Assembly: GCA_026874595.1 (NCBI GenBank)
Contig: CM049317.1
Span: forward strand, 28,087,401 to 28,151,400
Direction of reading: 5' to 3'
Source: Sipunculus nudus
Taxonomy: Eukaryota; Annelida; Sipuncula; Golfingiida; Sipunculidae
DNA: 64,000 nucleotides
Position 1 is the first letter of the stretch. Each line of letters begins with the position of its first letter. The position numbers were made by a program, and so were the translations under genes. The notes below the pieces were generated by a model that was not told where the DNA came from, did no database searches, and saw only the letters and a list, made by a program, of their open reading frames with translations. Positions 37,468 through 50,483 of the stretch are shown one piece after another.

Positions 37468-37785
37468 TTACAAAGTGAGCTCATACGGTATTTGTTTGTA
37501 GGCTTTGAGGTCAGTATCATGCCGTTTGTGTGGTTTGACGGCCTGGTATAAATCCTGCATTTCTGTGTCCCAAGATGTTTCTTCTTTTATCCGTTCGAAG
37601 TTAAGTGCCTTTGGTACTGCGTTTGATGTTATAAAATGGAAATAGTCTTTTGCAATCTGATGTCGATCACATCCAGGTCGCATAAACATGCTATTTTTAG
37701 TTAATTGAGTGCTGGCCAGATGGCAGCACAATACGGTTAAGACACTACAATCAGTAAGAGTGATGTGTGCCACAACCAGATAACC
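37468..37785 (-). pseudogene. Gypsy pol fragment between RNase H and integrase
   Basis: The minus-strand frame ends with KDYFHFITSNAVPKALNFER, then EETSWDTEMQDLYQAV. This is the spacing segment (nuclear-expression-type FV..NAVPKA..) that in gypsy polyproteins lies between RNase H and the integrase zinc finger. No neighbouring pol domains were found, so it is an isolated scrap. Confidence 0.55.
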
Positions 37786-37984
37786 AGATTGCTACTGCTT
37801 TGTGAAAATAAAGTATTGAAATATTGACAAGTGTTCAAGTAGCTTTCTGACTGTGCTCAGTATTTGGCCTAACTTATTTAATAAGATTATTAAAGAAAAT
37901 TATTAACCATCTATTGCATATACCTATACATCAGGTGTAACATACAATTAATTAATGTTTATATGCAGGCCTTTACTTCGGTGG

Positions 37985-38045
37985 ACATTCAGGTGGTGAG
38001 GCGCTCTGCACTCTCCGGTGGCGAACCGGGATCCATCCCCGACTA
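37985..38045 (+). repeat. tRNA-like SINE head (weak)
   Basis: AGGTGGTGAGGCGCTCTG and GGCGAACCGGGATCC resemble degenerate pol III A and B boxes spaced as in tRNA-derived SINEs. No cloverleaf is intact, so it is not a tRNA gene. Confidence 0.35.
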
Positions 38046-38080
38046 TGACAGTGGGTTGTAATTGCCTGTCTTAAGCCGGC

Positions 38081-38282
38081 GGCTCACTTACCGATTTTAT
38101 CGGCCGATTCATAGGATCGGCCGACTATGTACCGACGGGGGTACATTGTCGTGTAGTGTGACACCCCATGCGACGCGATTTTGTCGGCGTCGGCGTGAAA
38201 AATCGCCGTCGCCAAGAGTCTGGCACTGTCAAAGAAAATCGGCCGATTTTGTCGGGCGATTAGCGAAATCGTGTAGTGAGCC
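38081..38282. mobile_element. GC-rich hairpin MITE
   Basis: The ends GGCTCACT and AGTGAGCC are inverted. Just inside, CCGATTTTATCGGCCGAT pairs with ATCGGCCGATTTTGTCGGG. The interior has further inner palindromes around TCGGCCGA and CGTCGGCG. At about 200 bp with no coding capacity, it fits a non-autonomous element. No target duplication could be fixed. Confidence 0.6.
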
Positions 38283-39759
38283 AATGTTTGGGACAAAGTC
38301 GGCCGATTTTGTTTATTTTTGTATGTCAGAGTTCACGTTGTGTACGTTGTTACTATTAGTCATTATTAGTATATGTTGTATAATGACATATTTCTGTATT
38401 TATAATAAAGACAGATTTTGGTAGAGATTCAAATTTCATGTATTCCTATAAGACGACCTGCAATTTATTAATCATTATAAAGGAGTATCCATTCATATAA
38501 TTACAATGTGAGAACATTTCTGTAAACATATAAGATTGAACGAACAAGGTGTATGTATGCAAACGCGTATTTATTGCTTGGCTGTTTAGCAATCCTTCCC
38601 ATTGTGTGACGAGCTACTCTGAATAATTAACTCAAGCTTATGTAAGAGTTTCCTGGGAAAAAATAACACAATTCAATATTTACATGTCAGGGATGGCAAT
38701 AATCAACTGGATATCTGCTTGTATTCTCTTACCATCATTATAAGTTTCTTTCCTTAATATAGCTTTTTTTGTCCCATCAAATTGTTTTGTCCTATCACAG
38801 GTTCTCCTTTAAGTTAGAAAAAAACAAAGGTGCCAGAGAAGAAAGTGTATAAATAAAATAATAAGCCCAAAGTAAGAGAATATATGAACGAATAGCCGAA
38901 AACTTCTGAGTGATACAACATCCAGTCCAGTGCACGCAGCATACCTGATGTTTACAGGTACCCCAAAAGGCATACGCGTGAACGGATCTCTGGTACACTT
39001 AATCTTTTTCACGGAGCCGGCGGCATTAGTGGCGATGATTTACTTTAATACGTTTTAATATTTTATCTGACAGATAACAGAGAGTCGCCAGATAAATAAC
39101 TGATCACTTGCTACGGGAATTAATAATATAGATTAAAACCTAATCATATCTGCTGCTGTTGGCGTTTGTTGTGTGTTGCAGTCAGATGAAAAAGGGTGAT
39201 AAAGCGTTTCTGGTTTATACAGGACAGAAAAAAACATATCACTTCTTTGAATTTCTAGAAACAGGAAATCCTAGAAATCACACAAACATGCAAGTAGAAT
39301 GTCATTTTCTAAATTAGAGTTCGTGTCTGGTGAAATAGCCCTTCTGAATATAGTATCATAATGGTGGATTTTCGGTTTTACCAAATCCTGCAGATCAGCC
39401 GCAGCATTCGTTTAAAGGGTTTAAGGCCAATCCTTCCGGACATTTTTCGGACCTGGGGACCTTTCTTAAGGTTTTGTTATTAGTGCTCCTGGGTTGGACC
39501 CCTCTTTTCTTAAATCCTGGACCCGCCTCTGAGATATGCGGAGAAAAACCATTAAATTGATGAAGGACGGTTCAACCCTCCTGTCTCAGTTCGCATACAA
39601 GTGAATTATTTACATGCCACTAGTTCATCTCTTCTTCCAAGTCAAGGTTTAACCGACAGGTCACTCTTCCGCCACAGTTTATTTTTCTTTGGACAAGCAA
39701 CAAAGCGAACAAATATTTCCTTTTAGTTTTTCTCATAGAAAGCTCAGTATCAGATCGCT
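38283..39759. other. Unassigned
   Basis: No gene supported. About 39420-39535 contains GGACCTGGGGACC and AAATCCTGGACCCGCC, related in reverse to the poly-G-rich repeat near 45.42-45.63 kb. Confidence 0.45.
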
Positions 39760-39965
39760 ATAATGAGACAAGACTCCTTCGCCGATAATCGGGAGGTGAG
39801 AACAAGCGCGTCGGTAAATGTGCCACCGAAAATCGGCCAACTAAACCCAGCCGATTTACAGCCGTTTTTGAGAAAATCTGCCCAAAAAATAGCCCGACAA
39901 TGTCGCTTGATAAAATCGGGTAGTGAGCACCCGGCTTTATATCGGTGATTTTTTACCGGTTCCAC
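39760..39965. mobile_element. Second hairpin MITE, related to 38081
   Basis: It contains CGAAAATCGGCC, AAAATCGGGTAGTGAGCACC and TATCGGTGATTTTTTACCGG, the same vocabulary (TCGGCCGATTTT, GTAGTGAGC) as the element at 38081 but diverged. Open frames over it on both strands are artefacts. Confidence 0.5.
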
Positions 39966-40770
39966 TGGCATAATCCACCCCTACGGAATATCCAATGCCA
40001 CCATCCAAGCCATATGGAGTACCTTAAATTAGTCATTATAACTAGTCGTCCAATCTACGTGAAATAAATTAAGCTTATAATAATTTAAAAAATATAGAAA
40101 TTGTCTTTATTTTCGTGTATATTGTTGGTATCCCTTTCAATACTTTAAAGAAACACATAACACTTTTAAGTGTGTACTAAGTCTCATACTAAAAGATGTA
40201 ACATTGCATAATTGGAGGAGAAGTACGATTTGAAAATGCCTTACATTTCCTTCATTTTGAAATGCTAGTTGACGTTAATCTGTTAAATTTTCAATATTAT
40301 TTGAATGGATAAACGCTCAGTTCTCTCCGCTGGCCACCCAGGCCCCTGAAGACATTAATGAATATATATGAGGACTTGAGAAACAAAATTTGGAGTTTAT
40401 AGGAATTTCAGGAGATTTCACGGCACCGTGTTTTATCCGTTTACATACCAGGCTTATACATTCTCCAATCAGCATCTTATAGTCTGTTTATATGGTTAAG
40501 ATTGTTGTATTTGTATGACTGCAACACTTACAAGAACAGTTCTACAGTTCAGAGCTGAATGCTTTTATTAACAGAAGGTCGACATTACAGTTTTTTTTTT
40601 TTCATTATTAACTTTTATATTATAAACATGATTGTGAAGAGCAAGTAAATATATGAACATATAGGAAATTACGTAACGGAGATTTCTCCTCGCAGAAAAT
40701 ATAAGAGATTATAGCAGTCACTTGCTGCATAGGATAGTATAGGAATATGTAGGACATATATAAGTATACG
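39966..40770. other. Unassigned
   Basis: AT-rich, with a poly-T tract near 40591-40602; nothing supported. Confidence 0.45.
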
Positions 40771-42040
40771 GAAGCCCTGTCGGCCTCCATCCCCGGCGGG
40801 GCTATGATAGTGTTTAGCAGGTTACACCACCTATGCCTTCCTGTAAACCACGTGGACCCAATTGACAGGACCGAGTAAAAGGGCAGGATCGGGGTCACTC
40901 AGTGCATCTCGAGTAAAACAAAAAATTAAAAGTAAGAGGATTGTAGTTGACGTATGAGCATATTTCATGACCTGTTTTATGGAAAAGGTGTCGTTATTTT
41001 AGAACACCTAAAGAGAGAGTGAGAGCTCGACCGACCGACGGACTGATTTTCCTGGCCATAGCATCGGCCGTTGGCGCCACGTTAACTACATGATAACTTT
41101 AAATCGAGGAACACGGTAGCATTTTCTGGCTGATAATAGATAGAGCGGGAGACAAGCGACCAACAACACAAACAGGAACGGCAAGAATCCCGGTCTGTAT
41201 ATGAGCATTATACGGATATATTAAACATTACTAACATGGAAAATTAAATGTGTCGGTATAAAATTAACGTGGCCAGGGGTAGGGGTAAACGTTGGTAAAT
41301 TTAGGCATCACTTAGCGGATCCAGTACGCTGGACAGGCGTCCGATTTTTGCGGCAATGCAAGGGTGTTCCCCCTGCCTGTCCATATATACAAAGAATGTC
41401 AGGAAGAATTTTTCATATTTGAATGCATGAAAAAAAAAAATTTCCTGTAATTTTTAGGTCAGATTTTTAACAGGAATTGGCCGCCTGACGGCCTTTTTAT
41501 AAAGCAGGATCGCGGGACTGAGGTTGAGTCAAGCGTGGCCCAAGCCTGAGAACATACTCGAATATGAAAGAGATCGTATACGCCTTGGCTGAATGGCGGA
41601 GGAAACATAAATTTCCAAAGAACCCCTGTGTAGGTGTTGAAAAAGGCCTAATATGTCTGCAGGGGCTCACTTTGTTTGGGAGGCCGTTGTGGTTTTTTCT
41701 TGGCCATTTAGAAGGCCGAGATTTGGCCATCTATTACATATTTGTACTTTTTTTCACAGAAATTAAAAGCATGATATGTGTTGTGCATGGTTTCTATAAC
41801 TTAAGGTTACACCGCCGTACTGCGTCCCTGAGAACCGTGTGGACCAAATTGGCAGGACCGGGATAAAGGGCAGGACCCATATCACTTGGTATATCTCAGG
41901 ATATAGCAGGAGGCTGGCGATCAAGAACTCAAACAGGAATGACAAGAATCCCGGTCCGTATATGGGCAATATGCGGTTACATTAAACATAACAAAGAGAG
42001 AAATAAGGGTGTCGATGTAACCTTGTAGAAGCCCGACCAA
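40771..42040 (-). repeat. Duplicated segment with membrane-protein-like minus frames
   Basis: About 40800-41270 and 41780-42020 share CCACGTGGACCCAATTGACA-type, GGCAGGATC, CAAACAGGAA and GGCAAGAATCCCGGTCNGTA blocks in the same order. Minus-strand translations are hydrophobic (for example IYGPGFLSFLFEFLIASLLL), but the frame shifts between copies. It may be a relic of a multipass membrane protein gene; no family assignment is justified. Confidence 0.45.
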
Positions 42041-43240
42041 TGCTAATGGTTTTCTCAAAGTTCTCCGAATTCCACTCAAGACACCACCACCTGACCCAGT
42101 CGGGGTGATTCGATTAATGTAATAATTATTTGAACAATTTATGTAAAACTGGATACAGATTATATTTATATAACAATGTTCTCTTTTATAGAGCACTGAT
42201 GATCTTTAAGAAGAAGTCTGCAAACTTCTAGTGGAGAGTTTTCTACAACATAAAGAAGAACAGTTTACCATCATGAAAACATAAATATATTGAATTGTAT
42301 TCATCACAGGATCTTCGTTCAAATGTAACCTTATGTAAGGTGTACGATTAGAATAACTATACTTTACGATAATACATAAACTGTCTATGGATGACCCTTT
42401 GCTTCTTTTATTTTACTCTTTATATACTTTAAATATACAAGAAAAACACTCAGAGAGCGCAGATCTCCGCCAAGGCAGCTCATTACCCCCATAAGAAACT
42501 TTAAGAAAAGCAGTATTTTCCTTTAAAATATTCCGGGATCAATGTTATTCGTATCAAAATTTTATCAATTTTTCTTTTAATAATTGACGAGCTTTCCTGA
42601 AGATTAGGCCTATATCAAAATCCGTCGATAACATTTTGACTAAAGTTGCTACATACAAACAAAGCAACGCCGCAAAAATAACCCATGTCGCTTAGCGGAG
42701 GTAATCAACAGGTCAAGTCGGATATATTTGAACAAGATTTCTTATGTAAGGAATACGGGATGCGGATTGCGTATAAAATCGGTACACGTATTGAGAAATA
42801 AATAAGGTGAGATTCCTTAGCGCGGATTTGGCATTTTGAATGCGTATTCGGCAAAACGATCGCTTCATGTAGCGATTTTTCAAAGTTTTAGGATGATATC
42901 CATTTTAAATGATCCCTCGAAGCTTCGGCGAAGCTGTGAGAACCTGAACGAAACAATGCTTTTAATTACATTTGAACATCTGACGGTACATGCTACGTCT
43001 GTACGTGAAAAGGTTTCTCATAAGGGGAGAAATTGTATGTATACCGTTTATTAAAACAAGGCCTACAGACCTCAAACGAACCTGTGCAATAGGGTATACA
43101 CCGGGTATAATGCTTATATGCTGGACCGTTACTTTTCAAGTATATGTGTGACATGTATATGCACAATTCGAGCACGTACATTTTGAACCTTGGCACAAAT
43201 TACACAAAGGTCACTGCTGAAGTATGTCATGGGTGTGCAC
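42041..43240. other. Unassigned
   Basis: Short frames only; nothing recognised. Confidence 0.45.
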
Positions 43241-44690
43241 AACACAAAAATGATTGTAAGTGGCACCACCAGTCTTGTGTAGGAGAAAGCCATCAAAGTT
43301 ATATGGACATAAGGCTATATACACAGATGCATGAAAAAACTAAAAAATGAGGAATCAACTAGTAACAATGTGTATCCGTCAAAGTCAGAGTGGTAAAGGT
43401 GAAGTAGGATGGATTACGTCTTATATCACACCACTCCTGAATATAGTGCACTAAGAGTCTGAGAAAAGGATATTTATTCATACAAAGAAAACACCTGCCG
43501 CCACCTGTCTGGTTTATCGAAAAACTCTCCAAGATAAATTGACATGCCAAAATTCATACCAATTCTTTTAACCAGTCCTGGGATATGAACAATTTTCACC
43601 TAAAGCAAATGTTCAGATGGACACTACAGGAAAACAAATACAGATGGCACAACTTGGTGCAAGATGGAGGAGTCCAAGATCTATGGATATGTAAAATTTC
43701 AGGCCAACACGGAACGAACAATCAAAGGAAAGAGTATTAATTTATTCTACAGAAACAGGAAGGTAGGTGGCGCAACCTATTTGGTTTATGAAAAATTTCC
43801 AAGATGGATGGACATGCCACATTTCAGACCAATACATTTAACCACTCGTCACATATGAGCAATTTTCACGAAAAGCACATGTATAGATGGATGCCAGGGG
43901 AAACGTTTGTAGGTGGTGCTACCAGTCTTGAGTACATGATGGAGGAGTACAATATCTATGGTTATGCATATTTTCAGGCCAATACTGTGAATCATTCCGA
44001 ATAAAAGGGAATTAATTTATTCTACGAAAACAGAAAGGTAAGTGGTGCCACCCGCCTGGTTTATGAGAAATTTTCATGGAAATGAAATGGATAAACATGC
44101 CACATTCCAGCCCAATACCTCGAACCACTTTTGAGATATGAGCAATTTCCACCAAAAGCACATGTATGGATGGACACCGAGGAAAAATGATTGTAGATAG
44201 CGCCACCAGTCATGAGTACAAGATGGTATAGTCCAAGACCTATGGATAAGCACAATTTCAGGCTGATACTGAAAAACACTCTAGAGAAAAGGGAATTCAT
44301 TTATTCTAAAAAAACGAAAGGTAGGTGGCACCAGCCGTCTTGTTTACTTGTTTATTTCTGACAAATACCTTGACCCATTCCTGAGATATGAGCAATTTTC
44401 ATCTAAAGCACATGTACGAATGGAGGCTACGGGGAAATTTTTGTAGATGGCGCCACCAGCCTGGGTATAAGATGGAGGAGTCCACGATCTATGCATAACC
44501 TCAGGCCAATACTGCAAATCATTCCTAAGCAAAGGGCATTAATTTATTTTACAAAAACCAGAAGGTACTTGGCACCATCTGTCTGATTAATGTGACAACT
44601 TCCAAACATGGATGAACATGCAAAATTTCAGACCAATACCTTGACTCATCCCTTAGATATGACCAATTTGTCACCTACTTGAAATAACTT
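43240..44690. repeat. Tandem array, about 250-285-bp period, about five units
   Basis: The marker GAGCAATTTTCAC..AAAGCACATGTA..GATGGA recurs near 43587, 43857, 44139 and 44389, with a decayed form near 44664. Between the markers are GGTGGCGCCACCAGTC, AAGATGGAGGAGTCCA, CAGGCCAATACTG and GGGAATTAATTTATTCTA in constant order. Frames across the array are not genes. Confidence 0.8.
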
Positions 44691-45420
44691 TGAAATAAAC
44701 AGACTTGCATTGACTCGTTTAAAATACTGCCATGAACTTACCATGAAAACACCACACAAAGCTGTTATAGTAGCCAGAATGCAGCACATAGGCCACTTCA
44801 AATCCTGGCACTGTGCCAAAGCTTTACATAACTTACACAATCTTGGCCAGTGGCCTGGACATCCAGGCACTACCCAGTGCTGCCATCTGTACACAGAAAT
44901 GGTCCTTGCTTTAAATAGCTTTGAAATAAATTTTCCCAATACAAAATGCTTTGTAAAAAGAAAATTATGGATATATGAAAAATCATTACAGATGCATACT
45001 GAATGCAAAATTAAAATACAAATACATCTCAATAATGGCAAAATTTTGTGAAAGTAGAGTATGGATACCAATTATTTATAATCCATGTATAACCATCCTT
45101 ATTTAGCCACAGAGAGCACAATACCCATGGTAGTTAATATTTATGTGGTATGGTGATATTTAAATCACAATTCTAATTTTTTTTAAAAGCTTTGAAAAAC
45201 ATTCTTGTCAATATTATCCATAGATAACCTGAAATCTTAATGTCTGGAGGCATGATGTAATAGAAGCTGATAAATTGGTACCATGCTAGATGTAACTGCT
45301 TCACACAGCTAACATGTATGGTAAAATGACTCATTCCCTACCATAATTCAGCCAATAAGTTTTTCATGTGGAACGATTAAAGTCGATTATTATGAGAATA
45401 TATTCTGGGGGTTATTCTCT
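44691..45420. other. Unassigned
   Basis: Overlapping frames at 44646-45071 (-) and 44710-45051 (+) carry no recognisable domain. AT-rich otherwise. Confidence 0.45.
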
Positions 45421-45640
45421 AGGGCGGATCCAGGATTAAGGAAAAGGGGGGGTCATACCAAGGAGACCAATGAAAATCCTAAACAAAAGGCCATCAGGTC
45501 TGGAAAAGAGGGGGGGGGGCAGCCCGCAAAATTACGTCTAAAACCCCGTAAAAAAAAAGGTTGCTTCGGGTCAAAAAGGGGGGGGGGGGGGAGTCCGGAC
45601 CCCTTGGACCCCCCCCCCCCCCCAGGACCGCTTCTTATTC
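45421..45640. repeat. Poly-G/poly-C repeat
   Basis: Several G runs of 7-17 bases (near 45446, 45510 and 45575) and a C run (near 45609-45623) lie within a GGATCCAGGATTAAGG-type repeat. The G and C runs face each other and could pair as a hairpin or form a quadruplex. Confidence 0.75.
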
Positions 45641-45719
45641 TTGTATAATATTAAACAAAATGGCGTCAGAAGCATCAGTCGAAAAATGTTTTGCAGGTTT
45701 ATAACTCATATAGGAAAAT

Positions 45720-46400
45720 ACGGCAAACTCGCTAAGTTCAGCTTCCCGTAACTCCGCCAAAAATCACTAAAACCATTTGAACAAACTTGAATTACCAACA
45801 TCTGAGGATCATTATTGTGTGGGATTAAAGAATTTGGCCCAGTGCTTTTGAGAAGAAGATCTTTGTAGCTACTGAGCTAAAATGGGCTGTTATGGCATTT
45901 GACTAAATTCAGCTTCCCATTACTCGGCCAAAAGTCATTGAACTGAGACCATTTGAACAAACTTCAGTAAGCACTACCCTATGATCCTTTCTGTGCAATA
46001 TTTAAAAATATGGCTATATGGTTTCAGAGAAGAATTTTTTTGTAGCCCTCAATATGATACAGGCACTGATGACCCCGTAAAAAATGAAGATGCAGGTGGC
46101 GCCATCAATACCTAAATTTCAGATGGGAAATTAGATGATGATAGCTCCAGGCGTTTCTGAGATTTTGATTTTAGCATGCTTTTTTGGACAAATCGCTAAA
46201 TTCAACTTCCTATAACTCGACCAAATCACCGAACTAGAACCATTTGAACACAATTGAGAAATATCGTTTCAGGGATTATTTCTGTGAAATATTGGACAAT
46301 TTGGCTGGACAGTTGCGGAGAAGAAGATTTTTTAAAGGTTTTTAAGCTTTGCCCTATAAAATCTAAGTTAATGCAGATACCCAAAAATACGCTTAATAAA
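45720..46400. repeat. Diverged tandem repeat with AAATTCAGCTTCCCATAACT core
   Basis: Cores near 45735, 45905 and 46198 are each followed by TCGGCCAAA..ACT and CCATTTGAACA, then by GAGAAGAAGATTTTT. Spacing is uneven (about 170 and 290 bases). No coding. Confidence 0.7.
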
Positions 46401-48100
46401 ATAAAGTTTTACATGTGACTGATCCTTACATGCAACTGGGAGCTGCAAGCTCTGACGGTTTCTGAGATAGCATGGGTTAACCTACTCAGAACCATGGACG
46501 GCGGACGCCGGAGGGCGGACAGATGACGCTGCGCCATTGCATAAGCTCACAAGTTTGCTAAAAAAATGAAGAAGTCCATTTGTAATGTAATTACCAGACA
46601 TACTGTTGTGCTATAAAATGGAGTTTCAGTTAAATGCATGAGAAATGCAGACTTACCGTCAAATATATATTTCATTGATTCTTAGAATCTTGCTGATTAT
46701 TATTATCATGCTCATCAATTCCTTTAATTTTAAAGACAGAACTTGATACCTACTACTACCACTTTCAGGACATTCAGATATTTATATGACCAAGTAATAT
46801 TTAAATTGAAGTAGTTTTACTAAAATTATGAAATACCCGTTCACTTATTTTTATGTATGGGCTATATCGTATATTTTATGCCTGGCTGTATCAAGTGTCC
46901 GAAAATTGTCGAAAGCTGTGTTTTTTAATCTTTCTGCCTCGTTACAGAGCAAGATGTGACCACATTTATTGATTTGTTTAATTGTAAGGTGGCGTTAGCA
47001 AAACAGTTGAATGAATATGATAATAACTGCATATACTCAGCGGAAAATAAGTCTATGGTAAACAGCGTAATCCAACAGACACTATCTCTGGCTTGCGGAA
47101 GTGGGGTTTATGTGCCCTGCTCTCGTAGGGGTGGGGGTTTGGGGGAGCTTAAGTTGTTTACTTTCTTTTAACATCAGGGCGTACGATTATAAAAAAAAAC
47201 AACGAACAACAATCGTAGTACTCGTGCTGTATGTTGATATACTGCCATCGTTCAGGGAAACGGCGCGCACACGTGGAATGACGTTATTGTCCTCTATGAC
47301 GACACGACTCGCACTCCAAATATCGTCACCTTCTACGTCCCTGTGTAAACAAATATGCAATAGACCCACATAAAACATTATGATCATTTCGGGCTTATTT
47401 ACGCATGGATCACCCCCGATTGGCTAAGTGGAAATAATAACAATAAATATTATATCAAATATCAAATATGGCATATTAGATGGTCGGGAATGAATACAAA
47501 TTATGAGTATTTGTTCGAAATATGTCATAGAATACTAAGAAAAAATATGTATTCCCGAGCCATTTAAAGAAAGCATTTTGGAGAACGTTTATGCGTTAAA
47601 ATAATTGGTAAAATCGTGTGCTAAATTCCTGAGTTCCAATCTCATCTCCATCAATAATACTTTTTATAAAACAAAGTATAGTACAGATAAAGAGAAAGTA
47701 GTTTATATAATTCTGCAAAATGGCTAGAAATATTTAAATGTAATTAATTCGTACTACATGTAATTTATATCGTCCGCGTTGACACAGGGATTCCTTGTTA
47801 TGTGACGTCATTCCACCATGTTTTAATATGATCTGCTAGGTCCACTGTACTAGTATATAATTTTGCCAAATCACGGTAATGCGTGCACATAGAAATACTA
47901 CTAAAGGCCGAAGACACTAACGTGCGTGTCTTGAACGCGGCGTGCAAAAATTTTAATTAAAAACGATTTAAGGCAGCTACAATGCGCAAAGCACGCATTG
48001 GATTCGATGATATTAACCAAACTTATGTCGTGTAATTAAGTAAAAGCTAACACTGTTATCAATGTACGGTAATGCTACTATGCATGACCACATGTTTTTA
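46400..48100. other. Unassigned
   Basis: A plus-strand frame at 46945-47171 (TFIDLFNCKVALAKQLNEYD start) begins after CGTTACAG, a possible acceptor, but I do not recognise it. Nothing else supported. Confidence 0.45.
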
Positions 48101-49910
48101 TGGTAGGTCATTTTAGGGGCATCTAACTATATGTTAAATTTTGGATCCAAAGGTTCAACGGTTTCAAAACGTGCTTTGTTAACGGACGTCCGGACGGATG
48201 GCCGGACGGACGGGCGACGGACAAGAGCCCGCTATAGTTCAGCTGACTTTAAGTCAAAAACGAAATGGGTGCCAGTTCGATGAAAGTCAAAATCGACGGA
48301 GAGTTACTTAATTTATATAGCGTATATTGATAGTTGGCATACCTCTGACAAACAGCGCAAAAAAAACAACCACCAACACTGCAAGCCTTAAAATTTTTCA
48401 TCAATATTTTAATACAGCCTCATTTTTTCCTACAGATGTTGATATTTGTGACCTTATCATGCTACTTATACATGTAATAATAATTCTTTAAAAAGCACAT
48501 AGACGTCGGGTACTGATCCTTCAGACAGACATACTACGTATAATATAGTTCATGAAAGTGTTAAATCAACTTAAATATCTGTGAACGTGTAGCTAGGTCC
48601 ATACCTTTTCTAGAGTGGGATCTTATATAACCAAATATGAACCTTAATCTTAATTCACTGAATAGCGAGTTTACATAACCGAAATTCGAAAGGTTTATCT
48701 AATAAACATGAAAAAAATTGAGTTAGAAATAAATGGTCCGTACCCGCGTAAATTTGCTCATATAACGGCTGGTTAGGAGATGTAGAAAACAAATGCCAAA
48801 CACACCTTTACTCTGTACCATGAATTAAAACCCCGAAAAGTATGTTAGAAACCGCCTTATACTAACTTATTCCTATATTTATATACACCAGTGAAGAGTT
48901 GTAACAGTTGGTAGAACGTATTTTAAAGACCATTTGTTTACCAAATGTGACAGATTATCCTCTTTTTGTACCACCGCCTCTGTATTGCAGAAGTTATTGG
49001 CACCTCTCAAGTTAACTCACAACATAACATCAAGAAAGACAAAGTCGAGGAGATTCCAGGAGATTTCAGCTTCTAAGGAAATATGAATAGCGACATATTA
49101 TATCCTGTACTCCACAGTTCCCGAAATACTTGTTCGTAACATGACACAAACATAAATATTAATCCCACATTTTCCTCTGATCACACGGAGATGTATTTCA
49201 TTCAATAACCCTTTAGCAAACGACTGTGATACAACATAACTATTTGTAAATTTAAAAGCGAAGACCTTTTAGTTTATATAAGAAAAGGCTTAATCGACAG
49301 AATACGACCAACAAAACAATACAGTATAAAAAAACTAAAACCGTATGGTCGGTATTTTCAATTATGCGGCAACACGTGGTGTTTCGTTACCATGTAATTT
49401 TGCTACTTCACAATGATTCCTTTAATATCCTTTCTCCTCTTAATAATAAATCACTGTGATAAATAAGATTGCATCATCAAATTATAATAATTTGCTAGCA
49501 CCATACTTACACTTTTATATCAACCCACTGATATACTTTTTTTTATTGATTTATAAATCAGAAATATGATTGTCTGGTTTTATTCATGGTAAATTACAAC
49601 AAAGAACTTGTATGTAGATCAATTAGATCAACAGAACCTTTATGATTCACAGATGGAATGAATTACATAATATATCTCTGAGATCATAAACACTTTTATG
49701 TCACTTTACATGGAAGGTTACATGGTGATTATAAATTATATGTAGGAAGCTTTATGTATTATAGGCAATAATCCTTATCAAAAAGGATAATTTGGCTTAA
49801 TTTGTCATATAACCACAGGTGGTTATTTTCCCGTAGACTGCATCCAACTTAAACTACCAAAACACATGACACAAGTAAACCTCGTGACCCTATTCCCTAG
49901 GAGACATTTA

Positions 49911-50004
49911 TTAAATACTTGAAACTTCTGAATATAGACCCTCTTCTTCAAAGCACTCCAGTTGTTGTACTTCTTGGTCGCTTGATGAGTTATTAAGAGC
50001 AGAC
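49911..50004 (-). pseudogene. Orphan tail exon of copy D, frame intact
   Basis: Minus-strand acceptor TAACAG, then SALNNSSSDQEVQQLECFEE, then EGLYSEVSSI and a stop. It has the same 94-nt length as exon 9 of copies A and C, with no frame damage, though no upstream coding exon remains beside it. Confidence 0.85.
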
Positions 50005-50468
50005 CTGTTATGAAAAATATAAAATATCAAACAGTCACATGAAAATAAAACAAAGGACTCATCTGTCACAGAGCTCAGCTGAATTTTACCTGGAAGGTAA
50101 AAAAAATAACAGATTGAGAAAAAAAAGTCTTGACAGGAAGAGATAATATAGGCCATGGTTGGTTGATATGATTGGTTTGAATTGATGAGTAAGGAATTGT
50201 TACAAATAATATTTTGTGATCTGACAAAGTGTTTTCTGATTGAACCATGTGAGCAGTTTATAACGTCAAAACCGTCAATACTATTACAGTGATCATTGTT
50301 TGGCTGTTTGATAAGTTATCGACAGTTCAGCAGTTAACACATATGCTCAGTTAGATAGTATCTTTTTTTTCTTTATCATGTTATTTTCAATTTTAAGAAT
50401 TTAACACTGTTGCATTACACAGTACAACTTACGTGCAAGTTGCAACAGATTCAAGGACTCATTTGGCC

Positions 50469-50483
50469 CGGGGGGGGGGGGGC
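50469..50483. repeat. Poly-G tract
   Basis: G run in copy D; the matching C run in copy C is at about 60673-60685. Flanking CATTTGGCC is shared. Confidence 0.85.

Noticed and set aside
37985-38045. Possible tRNA gene
   Set aside because: Only degenerate A- and B-box-like segments are present; no acceptor stem or anticodon loop can be folded.
44646-45071. 141-codon minus-strand frame
   Set aside because: It overlaps a 113-codon plus frame, has no recognisable domain and borders a tandem array.
43240-46400. CRISPR-like direct repeats
   Set aside because: Units are long, diverged and contiguous without unique spacers, and the sequence is eukaryotic.
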